Below are positions 63,567 through 64,000 of a stretch of DNA of 64,000 nt, piece after piece (position 1 is the stretch's first letter; the number at the start of each line of letters is the position of its first letter). The stretch comes from an uncultured Mailhella sp. GTDB lineage: Bacteria > Desulfobacterota > Desulfovibrionia > Desulfovibrionales > Desulfovibrionaceae. The notes under the pieces are model-generated. The model saw only the letters and a list, made by a program, of their open reading frames with translations. It had not been told where the DNA came from and made no database searches. The stretch lies in assembly GCF_963931295.1 (NCBI RefSeq), contig NZ_OZ007001.1, positions 744,001 through 808,000 on the forward strand. The letters run 5' to 3'. The position numbers and the translations under genes are program-made.

Positions 63567-63595
63567 TATTATAGAAAAAGAATTTCATTATCATT
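63545..63595 (-). promoter_or_regulatory. Two Fur-type operators at the metal-ATPase promoter
   Basis: A palindrome TGAAA-N5-TTTCA (63545-63559) fills the spacer between -35 and -10. A second site upstream of the -35 reads GAATGATAATGAAATTC on the minus strand (63579-63595). Over the 19-bp Fur consensus (GATAATGATAATCATTATC) about 13 positions match. Binding would block RNA polymerase, so the operon should be repressed when iron is plentiful. Another Fur-family protein could also use these sites. Confidence 0.65.
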
Positions 63596-64000
63596 CACAG
63601 AAAAACTTCCTTCGAGAGCAGGAAAAAAGAACCTTTCTGCGCAGTTCCCTGCCCGAAACCTCCTTCTCTGCGCGCCGCAGAACGACGCTGCCGAGCCTCT
63701 GCGCCCACAACAGCGCCCCCTGAAAAGCTGCCCGCACTGCAGCCGGAGCGCCGCAAAAAATCAGACGACGCATGTCCGGACGAACCGCTCCGCAAAGCTG
63801 CACAGGCTTCTACATCCCTCCCGCGCTTGCGGAGCGCAACCTGCCGTTGTCCAGAACAAGCGTGGAATCTCCGTGCCCTCCCGCGCTTGCGGAGCGCAAC
63901 CTGCCGGTCGTGCCTTGCCGCCCCATCCCTTCGCCTGCCTACGGCTTCGCTGACGCAAAACGCCCTCGTCCGGCTTCATCTATCCGGCCAGCTCAAGCAG
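63596..64000. other. Right-end region, no supported gene
   Basis: About 400 bp with no recognisable product. It contains the two 31-bp direct repeats listed separately. The last 21 bases could be the C-terminal codons and stop of a minus-strand gene entering from the right, but too little is present to say. Confidence 0.45.
63816..63906. repeat. Two identical 31-bp direct repeats, 29 bp apart
   Basis: CCCTCCCGCGCTTGCGGAGC begins an exact 31-bp repeat at 63816-63846 and 63876-63906. The inner GCGCT/AGCGC arms can form a hairpin. Spacing and palindromy recall a type I-E CRISPR unit, but there are only two copies and no cas genes. Confidence 0.6.

Noticed and set aside
63816..63906. Annotation as a CRISPR array
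   Set aside because: Only two repeats, no third unit at the expected spacing on either side, and no cas genes. Kept as a repeat only.
63980..64000. C-terminal end of a minus-strand gene entering from the right
   Set aside because: Six codons and a TAG fit, but this is too short to distinguish from chance.

Overview
The window is a GC-rich bacterial chromosome segment that reads like a Gram-negative, strictly anaerobic member of the Desulfovibrionaceae (Desulfovibrio, Bilophila or Mailhella type). The evidence is a soluble [FeFe] hydrogenase paired with a GltD-like flavoprotein, a TRAP transporter operon with an iron-sulfur old-yellow-enzyme reductase, a two-piece glycine decarboxylase, a TolC channel with Tol/Ton energisers, and a large autotransporter. 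The taxonomic placement is inference. No phage, insertion sequence or plasmid gene was seen.

Layout. 1-6.8 kb: envelope genes, with a TolC fragment divergent from tolQ-tolR-TonB/TolA-like-tandem TonB_C protein-MscS channel. 6.9-8.85 kb: a queuosine operon (precursor transporter, queC, queF) headed by two nearly identical preQ1-I-type riboswitch pseudoknots. 9.3-16.5 kb: a dicarboxylate/amino-acid symporter, a small membrane protein, a tlyA-glycosyltransferase pair, a repeat-bearing Ala/Pro/Ser-rich anchored protein and a TtcA/TtuA-type thiolase. 17-18.6 kb: a proline-rich lipoprotein and a half-size AbrB-type membrane protein. 19.4-23.2 kb: the hydrogenase pair. 23.4-30.5 kb: a LysR regulator divergent from amidohydrolase-dctQ-dctM-dctP-OYE reductase. 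30.6-36.3 kb: a GNAT acetyltransferase, then a tandem glycine riboswitch and gcvT-gcvH-gcvPA-gcvPB. 36.3-41.3 kb: an AT-rich leader, the autotransporter and a block of dispersed hairpin repeats. 41.3-47.5 kb: a PurF-like protein lacking the glutaminase cysteine, purM and purL. 48-59.7 kb: an amidase, tRNA-Gly(GCC), a DegP-type protease, an FmdB zinc ribbon, tilS, a 5'-nucleotidase lipoprotein, NhaC-2-hydroxyacid dehydrogenase-DUF554, and a periplasmic cyclophilin. 60.2-63.6 kb: an operon behind a Fur-like promoter encoding a small single-TM protein, a P1B-type ATPase with a YSC motif, an HMA-like protein and a small membrane protein.

How the genes work together. Glycine cleavage yields methylene-THF and its operon is riboswitch controlled; nearby purL and purM use one-carbon-dependent purine intermediates. 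The TRAP operon looks like an import-and-reduce pathway for an unknown organic acid. The right-hand metal operon has the gene content and iron-starvation-type promoter expected of a ferrosome (fez) locus, which is the most interesting system in the window. The tandem preQ1 riboswitch is the most striking RNA feature.
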